The position numbers and the translations under genes were made by a program. The notes beneath the pieces were generated by a model. The model saw nothing but the letters and a program-made list of their open reading frames with translations. It ran no database searches and was not told the origin of the DNA. From NCBI GenBank assembly GCA_030426845.1, contig JAUHXR010000059.1:1-34583 (forward strand): a stretch of 34,583 nt of DNA. The letters are read 5' to 3'. Of the stretch, positions 25,994 to 33,972 are shown one piece after another (the first letter of the stretch is position 1; each line of letters begins with the position of its first letter). Origin of the DNA: Polyangia bacterium (lineage in GTDB: Bacteria > Myxococcota_A > Polyangia > Polyangiales > Sandaracinaceae).

Positions 25994-27211
25994 TCAGGGG
26001 CCGATCGCGACCTCCATCGCGGGCAGCCGAAACAGCGCGCGCCCCTCGCGCGGCGCGCCCCCCTCGACGACGACCGTCAGCCGGCTCTGGAAGAACCGGG
26101 GGCCGGAGGGGACTCCGTCGAGCTCGAGGTTCGGCGAGGGCGCGAGCCGCCAGCAGAGGGTGTCGCCCGCGGCCGCGTCGAGGTAGCCGTCGTCCGCCGT
26201 GACCACCGACGTGACGGCGCGGGCGGCGCAGCGCGGGTCCGCGGCGGGAGTGGCCTGACCGGCGTCGAGCCAGCCTGCCGCCTCCGGGTCGATCGCCTCC
26301 ACCACGAGGTGCACGCGCGCCGCGCTCGGGGCGTCGTCCGGGAGCGTGACGCGGAGGACGCGCGGCGTCGGGGTCGCCCCGCGGTCCATGGGGAACACGG
26401 GCGTGTCGAAAGGCGGGCGATCGGCGGCGTCGGTCGGGTCGGTGCCGACCTGCGCCTCGACGCCGTCGGGCTCTCCGTCGCGGTCGGTGTCCGCGAGCAG
26501 CCGGTGGGTGCCGCGGGTCCGCTCGTCCGCGTCCGGCAGATCGTCGTCATCGGAGTCGAGGTCGAGGAAGTCCGGGACCTCGTCGAAGTCGGTGTCGAGC
26601 GGGAGGGTCCAGAGGTCGTCGTCGCCGGCCTCCTCCGCGTCCGAGAAGCCGTCCCCGTCCGCGTCAGGGTCGAAGCGATTCAGCGCTCCGTCGTCGTCGG
26701 TGTCCGCGCGCCAGCTCCCCTCGTCGCCGTCGAGGATCGTGTCGTCGTCGCTGTCCGGGTCGCGGTGGTCGGGCTCGCCGTCGCCGTCGTGGTCCGGGAC
26801 CTCGCCGCCGTCGCCTCGCTCCTCGTAGTCGGGGATGCGGTCGTCGTCGTCGTCGAGGTCGTGCGGGTCGAGGAGCCCGTCGCCGTCGTGGTCCTCGGCC
26901 GGCTCGTCGGCGTCGGGCACGCCGTCGCGGTCGCTGTCGAGGTCGCGGTAGTTCGGCAGTCCGTCGAGGTCGGGGTCGGCCGTCCCCTCGACGCGGTCCG
27001 CGTACCCGTCCCCGTCGCTGTCCTCGTCGAGGTAGTCGGGCACCCCGTCCCGGTCGGTGTCCGTGCCCTCGAACGCGCCCTCCTCGAGGTCGGCGATTCC
27101 GTCGCCGTCCGCGTCGCTCGGCCGAGACCGAGCCCCGGCGTCGCCGGACCCGCCCGCGCCGTGGCAGCCGGCGAGCACCGTCAGCAGCACGATCGGTGCG
27201 CAACGAGTCAC
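25994..27211 (-). CDS. Lipoprotein with thrombospondin type 3 calcium-binding repeats
   Basis: A 405-residue predicted lipoprotein (signal ending LTVLAGC, Cys16). Residues about 30-265 are a chain of TSP3-type repeats ([40 protein letters not shown] and so on). In this family these wrap around many calcium ions and form a stiff stalk. A C-terminal beta-rich domain (about 270-405; [23 protein letters not shown]) contains two Cys and may be the ligand-binding part. A surface or adhesion role is likely. The GTG start begins the signal peptide. It is the last gene of a minus-strand series, 15 bases after the VOC gene, and may be read with it. Confidence 0.83.
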   Translation of the reverse strand: MTRCAPIVLLTVLAGCHGAGGSGDAGARSRPSDADGDGIADLEEGAFEGTDTDRDGVPDYLDEDSDGDGYADRVEGTADPDLDGLPNYRDLDSDRDGVPDADEPAEDHDGDGLLDPHDLDDDDDRIPDYEERGDGGEVPDHDGDGEPDHRDPDSDDDTILDGDEGSWRADTDDDGALNRFDPDADGDGFSDAEEAGDDDLWTLPLDTDFDEVPDFLDLDSDDDDLPDADERTRGTHRLLADTDRDGEPDGVEAQVGTDPTDAADRPPFDTPVFPMDRGATPTPRVLRVTLPDDAPSAARVHLVVEAIDPEAAGWLDAGQATPAADPRCAARAVTSVVTADDGYLDAAAGDTLCWRLAPSPNLELDGVPSGPRFFQSRLTVVVEGGAPREGRALFRLPAMEVAIGP

Positions 27212-27226
27212 GATGGCCAGGGTAGG

Positions 27227-27595
27227 TCAGTCCTCGCCGAGGGGCTGGCCTACGTCGACGCGGTGGCCGTCGAGGTCCTGGACCACGAACGTGCGCATGC
27301 CCCAGGGCGCGTCGCGGAGCGCCCCTACGATCGTCCCGCCCGCGGCCTCGCAGCGCCGACAGATCGCCGCCGCGTCGCCTACGATCAGGTGCATCACGTT
27401 GGCGTCGCGCGGCGAGGGCGCGGTCGAACGCGAGAGATGCACCTCGGCCGCGCCCCCCTTGAGGACCGCGTAGGTCGGCGGCTCCTCCATCGAGAACGTG
27501 ACCTCGAGCCCGAACGCGTCGCGGTAGAACGCGACCGCGCGCGCGATGTCGGCCACCGGCAGGACGGGCGCCGCGCGCCCCAGGCTGGTCGTCAT
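27227..27595 (-). CDS. VOC-family (glyoxalase/dioxygenase fold) protein
   Basis: A 122-residue protein of the vicinal oxygen chelate superfamily. It shows the paired beta-alpha-beta modules: PVLPVADIARAVAFYRDAFGLEV at the start, then VHLSRS, MHLIVGDAAAICRRCEAAGG, and FVVQDLDGHRVDVGQP at the end. Possible metal ligands are the His in EVHLS and in VMHLIV. Substrates in this family range from methylglyoxal-glutathione to antibiotics, so no specific reaction is assigned. The start ATG is preceded by a purine-rich GGGAGGGAG. It lies between the porin and the TSP3 lipoprotein genes on the same strand. Confidence 0.83.
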   Translation of the reverse strand: MTTSLGRAAPVLPVADIARAVAFYRDAFGLEVTFSMEEPPTYAVLKGGAAEVHLSRSTAPSPRDANVMHLIVGDAAAICRRCEAAGGTIVGALRDAPWGMRTFVVQDLDGHRVDVGQPLGED

Positions 27596-27641
27596 GCTCC
27601 CTCCCCTCGCGAGGAGGATAGCCGGCCGACGCCTTCTCCGC

Positions 27642-28775
27642 TCAGAACGCGGCTTGCAGCTGCAGGCGCGCGCGGGCGCTGTCGCGCGCCTGCTCGTCGG
27701 CGCGCTCGCTCCGCATCCAGCCGAGGTCGAGCTGCACGATCAGGTCGCGCCCGAGGATCGGGGCCTGCGCGGCCAGCGTCAGCTCGTGCTGGCCGGTCAG
27801 GGGCGAGCCCGCGTCCTCGCGCAGGGCGTCGAAGACCGCGACGCGCGCGTAGCGGGCGGTGAGGTCGAGGTGGGTGTCCACGCGGTAGCTGAGCTCGACC
27901 AGGCCGCCGGCCGCGCCGGGCGCGTAGGTCTCGGTCAGGGTCGGCGCGAGGCCGAGGTAGGCGACGACCGTCAGCGCGAAGCCTTCGAGCTTGAACGTGG
28001 CCTCGGGGGCGACCCGGAAGGTGAAGTCGCGGCCGCGCACCGGGGCGCTGTCCCACGCGAAGCTCAGCGCGACCGCGTGGCGGAGCCCGCCGCCCGCGCG
28101 GTCGATCGTCTCGGTCGCGCGGACGCCCTCCGAGTGGTGCGCGATCCGACCGACGAGCTCGGCGTGCATCTCGTCCGGGGCGGAGCCGTCGATGAAGCTC
28201 GAGGGGTTCGGGGCCGAGCCGCCGTAGAGCCGGGGGAGCTCGCGCGCGAACGAAGAGCGCCGGTTCTGGCCGGAGAACACGCCGACCGCGTACTGCAAGC
28301 CCTCCTGCGTCTGGCCGTAGGCCATCGCGCCGAGCTGTCGCTCGCCGCCGAACCAGCGGTTGCTGAGCGGCCAGTCGACCGCCATCTCGGTGAGCGAGCG
28401 CTGCCAGTAGTCGGTGAACGGGACCTTGAGCTGGCCGGCGCGCAGCCGCAGGCCGTCCATCACCGCGAGGTCGACCCAGAGGTCGATCAGCTCGGGCGCC
28501 TCCGGGTTGGCCTCGAGGTGGAGGCGGGCCTGGAAGTCTCCGCCGAGCAGCCGGCCGTGCAGGATCGGTCGCACCCGCCGCAGGCGCGGGGTGACCTCGA
28601 CGTCCCCGCCCGCCGGGGCGCTGGCCGCGAGCTGCAGCTGCGCGATCCCGGCGATGCGGAGCGAGCTCTCCTCGTCACCGACCACGACCTCCGGCACGCC
28701 CTCGGGGAGCTGGGCGTAGACCACCTCCGGGGCGAAGACGGCGAGGGCGAGGGCGATCGAGGAGAGGCGGTTCAT
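27642..28775 (-). CDS. Outer-membrane porin, phosphate-selective O/P-like
   Basis: A 377-residue outer-membrane beta-barrel protein. A signal peptide (residues 1-21, ending VYA-Q) is followed by alternating amphipathic strands. These include features of the OprO/OprP-like family: LHGRLLGGDFQARLHLEAN, LRLRAGQLKVPF, LSNRWFGGERQLGAM, FTFRVAPEATFKLEGF. It ends in Phe, as barrel proteins usually do for insertion. The ATG overlaps the TGA of the upstream rhodanese-fusion gene (TGATG), so the two are translationally coupled. That suggests the porin passes an anion (phosphate, sulfate or thiosulfate) linked to that enzyme's work; the exact substrate is not clear from sequence. Confidence 0.83.
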   Translation of the reverse strand: MNRLSSIALALAVFAPEVVYAQLPEGVPEVVVGDEESSLRIAGIAQLQLAASAPAGGDVEVTPRLRRVRPILHGRLLGGDFQARLHLEANPEAPELIDLWVDLAVMDGLRLRAGQLKVPFTDYWQRSLTEMAVDWPLSNRWFGGERQLGAMAYGQTQEGLQYAVGVFSGQNRRSSFARELPRLYGGSAPNPSSFIDGSAPDEMHAELVGRIAHHSEGVRATETIDRAGGGLRHAVALSFAWDSAPVRGRDFTFRVAPEATFKLEGFALTVVAYLGLAPTLTETYAPGAAGGLVELSYRVDTHLDLTARYARVAVFDALREDAGSPLTGQHELTLAAQAPILGRDLIVQLDLGWMRSERADEQARDSARARLQLQAAF

Positions 28776-30151
28776 CAGTCGGGGTCCCGGGGGCCCTCGA
28801 CGCGCACGGCGTCGGGGCTGACATAGGCGTCGTAGACGGGGAGGCGGGCCGCGAGGTGCCCGAGGGTGGCGTGGAGCTGCGCGTCGCCGAGCTCCTCGAG
28901 CGCCTCGAGGAAGGCGTCGCGTCGCTCCGGGTGCTCGCGCAGCCAGGGGTCCTCCTCGAGGAGGAAGCTCGCGCCCTGCGCGCGAACCCAGGCGCTGACC
29001 TGTGGGTGGCTCACGAAAACCTCGTGGTCGCCGATGTGAGGCACCACCGTGGGGATGCGTGAGTACGGGTGCACGTCGTGGTCGAGGTGCACGGTGAGCA
29101 CCCCCGACTCCTCGTGCCCGCCCTCGAGGACCACGAGGTCGATCGGCGCGCCCTGCCACAGGCGGCGGAAGGCGGCGCGCAGGAGGCTGCGCGCCAGCTC
29201 GGTGCGGACGCCGTACTCCTCCGGGTTCTGCAGCGTCAGCCGGAGGTGGCCGCAGCCGACGTGCGCCGGGTCGACGAGCGCGGCGAGGAGCGGCTCCTCG
29301 AGCTCGGCCGGCGGGTGCCGCACGAGCTCGCGCGGGTCGTAGGGGGCGAACCGCGGGTCGCTGTCGGCCAGCTCCTCGAGCGCGTGCTCGTCGGTGTGCA
29401 TGTAGAAGCGGCCGAAGGCCTCGAGGCGCGCGTCGAGCGCGGCCCGCACGCTCGCCTCGTCGAGGGGCTCGTCGCGGACCCGCTCCAGCGCGGCCAACGC
29501 GAGGAGCAGCTCGCCCGCGTCTCCGCCCATCGTGCCGACGATCGGGTGCGCGTCCCGACCGTCCACGCAGCTCTGGGTGGCCTGCATGAGGAGCGAGGCG
29601 GCGCGGACCCAGCGGATCTGCGTGGGATCGCCGAGGTGGTCCACGATGTCGCCGCGGACGAGCCTGTCGTCCTCGGTCCGCGCGTCCGAGGCGCGGTCCT
29701 TCTCGGCGACCGGCAGCGGCCCGCGGCGGACCGGGTGACCGAGCGCCTCCCAGACGAGGATCCCGCCGGTCATCGACGCGACCCGCGTGAAGCCCATGTC
29801 CTCGAGGTCACGCGTCGCGCGCGCCGAGCGGCGACCCGAGCGACAGACGAGCACGACCGGCTCGTGCGGGTCCCATCGCTCGGCGACCTCGCCGAGCCGC
29901 CGCAGCGGTACGTGCTCCCCGAAGGGAAGGCGATGCACGACCAGCTCGCGCGTGTCGCGCACGTCCACGATCCGAACGGCGTCGCGGTGCTCGAGGACCC
30001 AGGTGGCGTCGACCTCCGGCACCCCGCCGGGGGAGCGCTCGAAGCGGACGACGGTCTCGGCGAGGGCGGCGGTCATCGGTCCATCTCCTGACTCGGCCGC
30101 GCATCCCCCGACGAGGAGGAGGAGGGGAAGGACGAGATGTCGACCGGGCAT
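28775..30151 (-). CDS. Lipoprotein fusion of rhodanese and a carbonic-anhydrase-like domain
   Basis: A 458-residue protein. The N-terminus looks like a lipoprotein signal ([16 protein letters not shown], Cys17), which would place it in the periplasm. A rhodanese domain (about 32-135) has the persulfide-forming loop CRSGRRS (Cys103) and the end motif [15 protein letters not shown]. The remaining part (about 165-458) is not a standard rhodanese partner. It has CVDGRD (C195), MHTDEH (H252) and HVGCGH (H297, C300), together with [18 protein letters not shown]. This Cys-Asp-Arg...His...Gly-Cys-Gly order resembles the metal site of cadmium/zeta-type (and more loosely beta-type) carbonic anhydrases. 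That assignment is my inference. ATG 30151 has AAGG upstream; a cytoplasmic start at 30076 is possible. It overlaps the porin and diverges from YeeE/YedE genes. Confidence 0.8.
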   Translation of the reverse strand: MPGRHLVLPLLLLVGGCAAESGDGPMTAALAETVVRFERSPGGVPEVDATWVLEHRDAVRIVDVRDTRELVVHRLPFGEHVPLRRLGEVAERWDPHEPVVLVCRSGRRSARATRDLEDMGFTRVASMTGGILVWEALGHPVRRGPLPVAEKDRASDARTEDDRLVRGDIVDHLGDPTQIRWVRAASLLMQATQSCVDGRDAHPIVGTMGGDAGELLLALAALERVRDEPLDEASVRAALDARLEAFGRFYMHTDEHALEELADSDPRFAPYDPRELVRHPPAELEEPLLAALVDPAHVGCGHLRLTLQNPEEYGVRTELARSLLRAAFRRLWQGAPIDLVVLEGGHEESGVLTVHLDHDVHPYSRIPTVVPHIGDHEVFVSHPQVSAWVRAQGASFLLEEDPWLREHPERRDAFLEALEELGDAQLHATLGHLAARLPVYDAYVSPDAVRVEGPRDPD

Positions 30152-30280
30152 GCCTTCGTGCCTTCCAAGAACCAGGCCAGACCAGGCTCGTAGGCGTGGA
30201 TGGGGCTGTCCGCGTCCCAGGCCGTTGCAGCGACGGTTGCGCGAGGTTTCAAGTGTCGGTGGGAGACGCCGTTGGGCTTG

Positions 30281-30296
30281 TGGCACGGCGTTTGAG
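30281..30296 (+). promoter_or_regulatory. Sigma-54-like site before the YeeE/YedE pair
   Basis: TGGCACGGCGTTTGAG matches the sigma-54 pattern TGGCACG-N4-TTGC except that the -12 C is A. It lies 17 bases before ATG 30313, so the leader would be very short. The same TGGCACGG core is found before SulP on the other strand. It sits in the 161-base divergent gap between the rhodanese fusion and this pair. Confidence 0.3.
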
Positions 30297-30312
30297 ACTC
30301 AGAGATACCCAG

Positions 30313-30744
30313 ATGGAGCATTTCACCCCCTTCGCCTCTGCAATCGGCGGCGCACTCATCGGATTGAGCGCGACCGTCTTGCTGCTCTTCAACGGACGAA
30401 TCGCCGGCATCAGCGGCATCTTCGCGGGGGCGCTGTTCCCGGGAGGTGAGCGCGAGCCTTGGCGATGGGCCTTCGTCGCCGGCCTGCTCCTCGGCGGGCT
30501 CGGGATGGCCCTGCTCTTCCCGTCGATGTTCTCGGTGACCTACGACCGGAGCATCTGGATGGTGGCGATCGCCGGCCTCCTCGTGGGTGTCGGCGTGCGC
30601 ATGGGCAGCGGCTGCACGAGCGGTCACGGCGTCTGCGGGCTGAGCCGCTTCTCTCCGCGCTCGCTCGTCGCGACCCTCACGTTCATGGCGACCGGCGCGA
30701 TCACCGTCTTCCTGGTGCGCGTCTTCCTCGGGGGTGCGTCGTGA
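30313..30744 (+). CDS. YeeE/YedE half-transporter, first subunit
   Basis: A 143-residue membrane protein with about four helices. It carries the YeeE/YedE signature [16 protein letters not shown] (C101 and C108). In YeeE-type thiosulfate transporters conserved Cys residues relay the substrate through the membrane. It corresponds to one half of the full-length transporter; split pairs of about this size are common and are often called PmpA/PmpB. The ATG at 30313 starts just before the first helix. Its TGA overlaps the GTG of the second half (GTGA), so both are made together. The neighbours (rhodanese fusion, persulfide dioxygenase, SulP) support transport of thiosulfate or another reduced sulfur compound. 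Confidence 0.88.
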   Translation: MEHFTPFASAIGGALIGLSATVLLLFNGRIAGISGIFAGALFPGGEREPWRWAFVAGLLLGGLGMALLFPSMFSVTYDRSIWMVAIAGLLVGVGVRMGSGCTSGHGVCGLSRFSPRSLVATLTFMATGAITVFLVRVFLGGAS

Positions 30745-31151
30745 AGACCATCGTCTCGGCCTTCGCCGCGGGCCTCATCTTCGCGGTCGGCCTCGCGGTC
30801 GGCGGCATGACCCAGCCCTCGAAGGTGGTCGGGTTCCTCGACTTCTTTGGCGCCTGGGACCCGAGCCTCGCCTTCGTGATGGGCGGCGCGGTCACCGTCC
30901 ACATGCTGCTCTACCGCTTCGTCACCAAGCGCTCGAGCCCCCTCTACGACGACGCGTTCCACATCCCGACGCGGCGCGACTTCAACCTCCCGCTCATCGC
31001 CGGCTCGGCGCTGTTCGGGATCGGCTGGGGCCTCGGCGGGTTCTGCCCGGGGCCGGGCCTCGTGTCGGTGCCCTCCTTCGGGATCGAGGCGCTCGTCTTC
31101 GTGGGCGCGATGGTCACGGGGATGCTCGGCTACAAGCTCGCCCGCGGCTGA
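30741..31151 (+). CDS. YeeE/YedE half-transporter, second subunit (DUF6691-like)
   Basis: A 136-residue membrane protein with about four helices. It begins with the typical [31 protein letters not shown] region. The second conserved block, [15 protein letters not shown], holds the single Cys (C102) that completes the Cys set of the split transporter. The GTG start overlaps the stop of the first half by four bases. The stop lies only 9 bases from the stop of the convergent Na/phosphate transporter, leaving no room for a separate terminator. Confidence 0.88.
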   Translation: MKTIVSAFAAGLIFAVGLAVGGMTQPSKVVGFLDFFGAWDPSLAFVMGGAVTVHMLLYRFVTKRSSPLYDDAFHIPTRRDFNLPLIAGSALFGIGWGLGGFCPGPGLVSVPSFGIEALVFVGAMVTGMLGYKLARG

Positions 31152-31160
31152 GCGGCTCGC

Positions 31161-32780
31161 CTACGTGAGGTCTTCGGCCGCGGCCATCAGGTCCTCCGCG
31201 CCGCGCACGAGGTGCTTGGCGCCGCGCCTCGCCTCGGCGAGCCAGCGCTGAGCGGCGACCACCGCGCGGAGGTCGTGCGCCTCGGTCGGCGGCGCGAGGA
31301 TCGCGGTGCGCCGCTGGTCGTAGCGCTCCTGGAGGCGCCCGAACGCGCGCTCGCTCTCGGCGAGCGAGAACTCCTTGGCCTCCACGTTCGAGGCGGAGAC
31401 CACCGCCCTCAGCGCGTCGCCCAGCGGGCCGTCCAGGCCCAGGGCGGGGAGCGCGGCCTCGTCCAGCTCGGCGCGGAGCTCGACCAGTAAACGTGCTTGC
31501 TCCACCGCGGTGTCGTAGTGACGCCGCGCGCGGAGGAGCCGCGCGAGCGCGTCGGACACGGCGGCGCTGAACGGCTGGCGAGAGAGCGTCGACGCGAAGC
31601 CGGTGATGGAGTCACCCAGCGCCGCGTAGGCCTGGGCCAGCCGCTCGACCGAGGCCGCTGCGGGCGCGTCGCCCTCCCCCGGCGCGATCGCGGCCGCGAG
31701 GAGCTCGCCGGCGTGGCGCCCGAGCCGGCCCGTCTCGCGCGCGATCGCCTCGACCCCGACGTCGGGGACCGCGAGGACGCTCCGGTCGAGGAAGCGCGGG
31801 TGCGCCTTCTCCTCCTCGGTGCTCACCCAGCGCGCGGCGAGGGCTCGCTCGAGGCGGCCGGCGAGCGGCCAGATCAGGATGACGCCGAGGAGGTTGAACA
31901 CGGTGTGAAACGCCGCGAGCGCGGGCAGCGCCCCCGCGCCGTGGCCGAGCGCGCGGCCGAGCGCGAGCTCCACGACGCCGAGCAGGCCGGGGAGGAGCGC
32001 GAGCGCGACCGCAGCCGCCAGGAGGTTGAACACGACGTGGCCGACCGCCGCGCGCCGGGCCGCGGGGGTCGCGCCGACGACCGCGAGGAGCGCGGTGGAG
32101 GTCGTCCCGAGGTTGGCCCCGATGACCATCGCGCCGGCGCCCGTGAGGTCGATCGCGCCGGTCGCGGCCGCGCTGAGGGTCACCGCGATGGCCGCGCTCG
32201 ACGACTGCATCGCCACCGTCAGCGCGACGCCGACCAGCAGCAGCGCGGCGACCCCGAGCGGGCCGCCTCCCCACCCGGCCAGGTCGACCCCCTGGCTGAG
32301 CGTCCCGAACGCGTCGCCGAGGATCGACAGGCCGAGGAAGAACAGGCCGAGCCCCGCCGCCGCCTCGCCGAGCGCCCCGATCCGCCGCCGCTTGTCGAGG
32401 GCCCGCGCCAGCGCGCCTGCGCCGATGAGGGGCAGGGCGTAGGCCTCGACGTCGAGGTCCACCCCGGTCAGCGCGACCAGCCATCCCGTCATCGATGTGC
32501 CGACGTTGCTGCCGAAGACCACCCACAGCGCCTCGCGCAGCCCGAGCAGCCCCGCGTTGACGAAGCCGAGGGTCGCGACGGTGACCGCGCTCGAGCTCTG
32601 GACGAGCGCGGTGAGGCCGATCCCGGTGAGCAGCGCGCGCGGTCGGCTCGCGGTCGCCCGGCGGAGCGCCCGCCCGAGCATGCGGCCAGCCGCGACCTTG
32701 AGCCCCTCGGTCAACAGGCGCACCCCGAGCAGGAACAGGCCGACCCCGCCGATCGCCGCGCCGAGGGTGCTCGCGTCCAT
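31161..32780 (-). CDS. Na/phosphate cotransporter with PhoU-like tail
   Basis: A 539-residue membrane protein of the Na/Pi cotransporter II-related family (NptA/YjbB-like). The two inverted repeats each carry the QSSS motif: QSSSAVT from Q61 and QSSSAAI from Q192. GSNVGTS and GANLGTTST follow as expected. About nine membrane helices end near residue 310. The C-terminal 200 residues are a helical, soluble PhoU-like domain (HAGELLAAAIAP, AYAALGDSITG, ESERAFGRLQERYDQRR), which probably links transport to phosphate status. The ATG starts at the first helix. It diverges from the aminotransferase gene across 72 bases that show no clear promoter. Confidence 0.88.
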   Translation of the reverse strand: MDASTLGAAIGGVGLFLLGVRLLTEGLKVAAGRMLGRALRRATASRPRALLTGIGLTALVQSSSAVTVATLGFVNAGLLGLREALWVVFGSNVGTSMTGWLVALTGVDLDVEAYALPLIGAGALARALDKRRRIGALGEAAAGLGLFFLGLSILGDAFGTLSQGVDLAGWGGGPLGVAALLLVGVALTVAMQSSSAAIAVTLSAAATGAIDLTGAGAMVIGANLGTTSTALLAVVGATPAARRAAVGHVVFNLLAAAVALALLPGLLGVVELALGRALGHGAGALPALAAFHTVFNLLGVILIWPLAGRLERALAARWVSTEEEKAHPRFLDRSVLAVPDVGVEAIARETGRLGRHAGELLAAAIAPGEGDAPAAASVERLAQAYAALGDSITGFASTLSRQPFSAAVSDALARLLRARRHYDTAVEQARLLVELRAELDEAALPALGLDGPLGDALRAVVSASNVEAKEFSLAESERAFGRLQERYDQRRTAILAPPTEAHDLRAVVAAQRWLAEARRGAKHLVRGAEDLMAAAEDLT

Positions 32781-32852
32781 CGGCCCTCAGAGTACGCCCC
32801 GCGCGCCGCGGAGCACGTGACCCGACGCGCGGCGCAGGGTAGACCCCGGCCG

Positions 32853-33971
32853 GTGAGCGTCCCGTTCATCGATCTGTCGCGCGTCGTGCGCGAGGTGCGC
32901 GACGAGGTCCTCGCCGACTGGGCCGCGTGCCTGGACGAGACGGCGTTCGTCGGGGGCGCGCGGGTCGACGCGCTCGAGGCCGAGCTCGCCGACGCGCTCG
33001 GGTGCAGGGCCGCCGTCGCGTGCAGCAACGGCTCGGACGCGATCGTGCTCGCGCTCGCGGTGCGGGGCGTCGGCCCCGGGCACCGGGTCGCGACCAGCGA
33101 CCTCACCTTCTGGGCGACCTACGAGGCGATCGTGCAGGTCGGCGCCCGGCCCGTGCTCTTCGACGTCGACGAGGACCTCCACCTCGACCTCGACGCGCTC
33201 TTCGAGGCCCACCGCGCGGCGCCCCTCGACGCGGTCGTCCTGCCCCAGCTCTTCGGCTGGTGCGCGCCCCGGACGGTCGCGCTGCGCGACTGGTGTCGGG
33301 CCGAGGGCGTCGCCCTGATCGAGGACTCCGCCCAGGCCTTCGGCGTCGCGCTCAAGGGCGGCGCGTCGGTGCTGGCGGGCGCCCCGCTCGCGACCCTGAG
33401 CTTCTACCCGGCGAAGGTCCTCGGCGGCGCGTCGGACGGCGGCGCGATCGTCACCGACGATCCCGAGGTCGCGGCCCGGCTGCGGGTGCTGCGAAACCAC
33501 GGGCGGGCGGACCACTACCGCTTCGCCGAGGTCGGCTGGAATGCCCGCATGTCGGGCCCCAACGCGGCCTACCTCTCGCGGATGCTCGCGCGTCGCGACG
33601 CGATCGTCGGTCAGCGCCGGCGCGCGCTCGACCGCTACGCCGAGCGCCTCGCCGTCGATCCGCGCGTGCGGCTGCACCGTGGCCCGGCCGGGGTGACGGG
33701 CAACGGCTACCTCGCGGTGGTCACGGTGGAGGGCTGGACGGGCGACGCGCTGGCGGACGGGCTGCGCGCGCGCGGGATCGGCTGCGCCCGCACGTACCCC
33801 GAGACGCTCTCGCAGCAGGCCCCGGCGCGGGACGCGGAGCGGGCGATGGACCCCGCGCGGGCCCGCGCCTTCTGCCGGGACGTCGTCAACTTGCCGCTCT
33901 TCTACGGGATCGCCGACGACGAGGTCGACCGGAGCGCCGGGGCGCTGCTCGAGCTCGTCGCCGGGGGCTGA
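32853..33971 (+). CDS. DegT/DnrJ/EryC1-type PLP aminotransferase
   Basis: A 372-residue sugar-aminotransferase-family protein, slightly shorter than average. It opens with VPFIDLSRVVREV and has the cofactor-phosphate region ACSNGSDAIVLAL. Then comes TFWATYEAIVQVGARPVLFDVD, the Asp of EDSAQAFG that holds the pyridine nitrogen, and the PLP lysine K188 in SFYPAKVLGG. RNHG and NARMSGPNAAYL follow, as in the family. Such enzymes make amino sugars for surface polysaccharides or natural products, but no other sugar gene is in view, so the substrate is unknown. The GTG at 32853 is the first start before the conserved N-terminus. It converges on the PEGA gene with one base between stops. Confidence 0.9.
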   Translation: MSVPFIDLSRVVREVRDEVLADWAACLDETAFVGGARVDALEAELADALGCRAAVACSNGSDAIVLALAVRGVGPGHRVATSDLTFWATYEAIVQVGARPVLFDVDEDLHLDLDALFEAHRAAPLDAVVLPQLFGWCAPRTVALRDWCRAEGVALIEDSAQAFGVALKGGASVLAGAPLATLSFYPAKVLGGASDGGAIVTDDPEVAARLRVLRNHGRADHYRFAEVGWNARMSGPNAAYLSRMLARRDAIVGQRRRALDRYAERLAVDPRVRLHRGPAGVTGNGYLAVVTVEGWTGDALADGLRARGIGCARTYPETLSQQAPARDAERAMDPARARAFCRDVVNLPLFYGIADDEVDRSAGALLELVAGG

Positions 33972-33972
33972 G

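Noticed and set aside
30073-30627. 184-codon minus-strand frame covering the divergent gap and the first YeeE/YedE gene
   Set aside because: It is His/Glu-rich without a recognisable domain and lies opposite a clear membrane protein; only the part from 30151 belongs to the rhodanese fusion.
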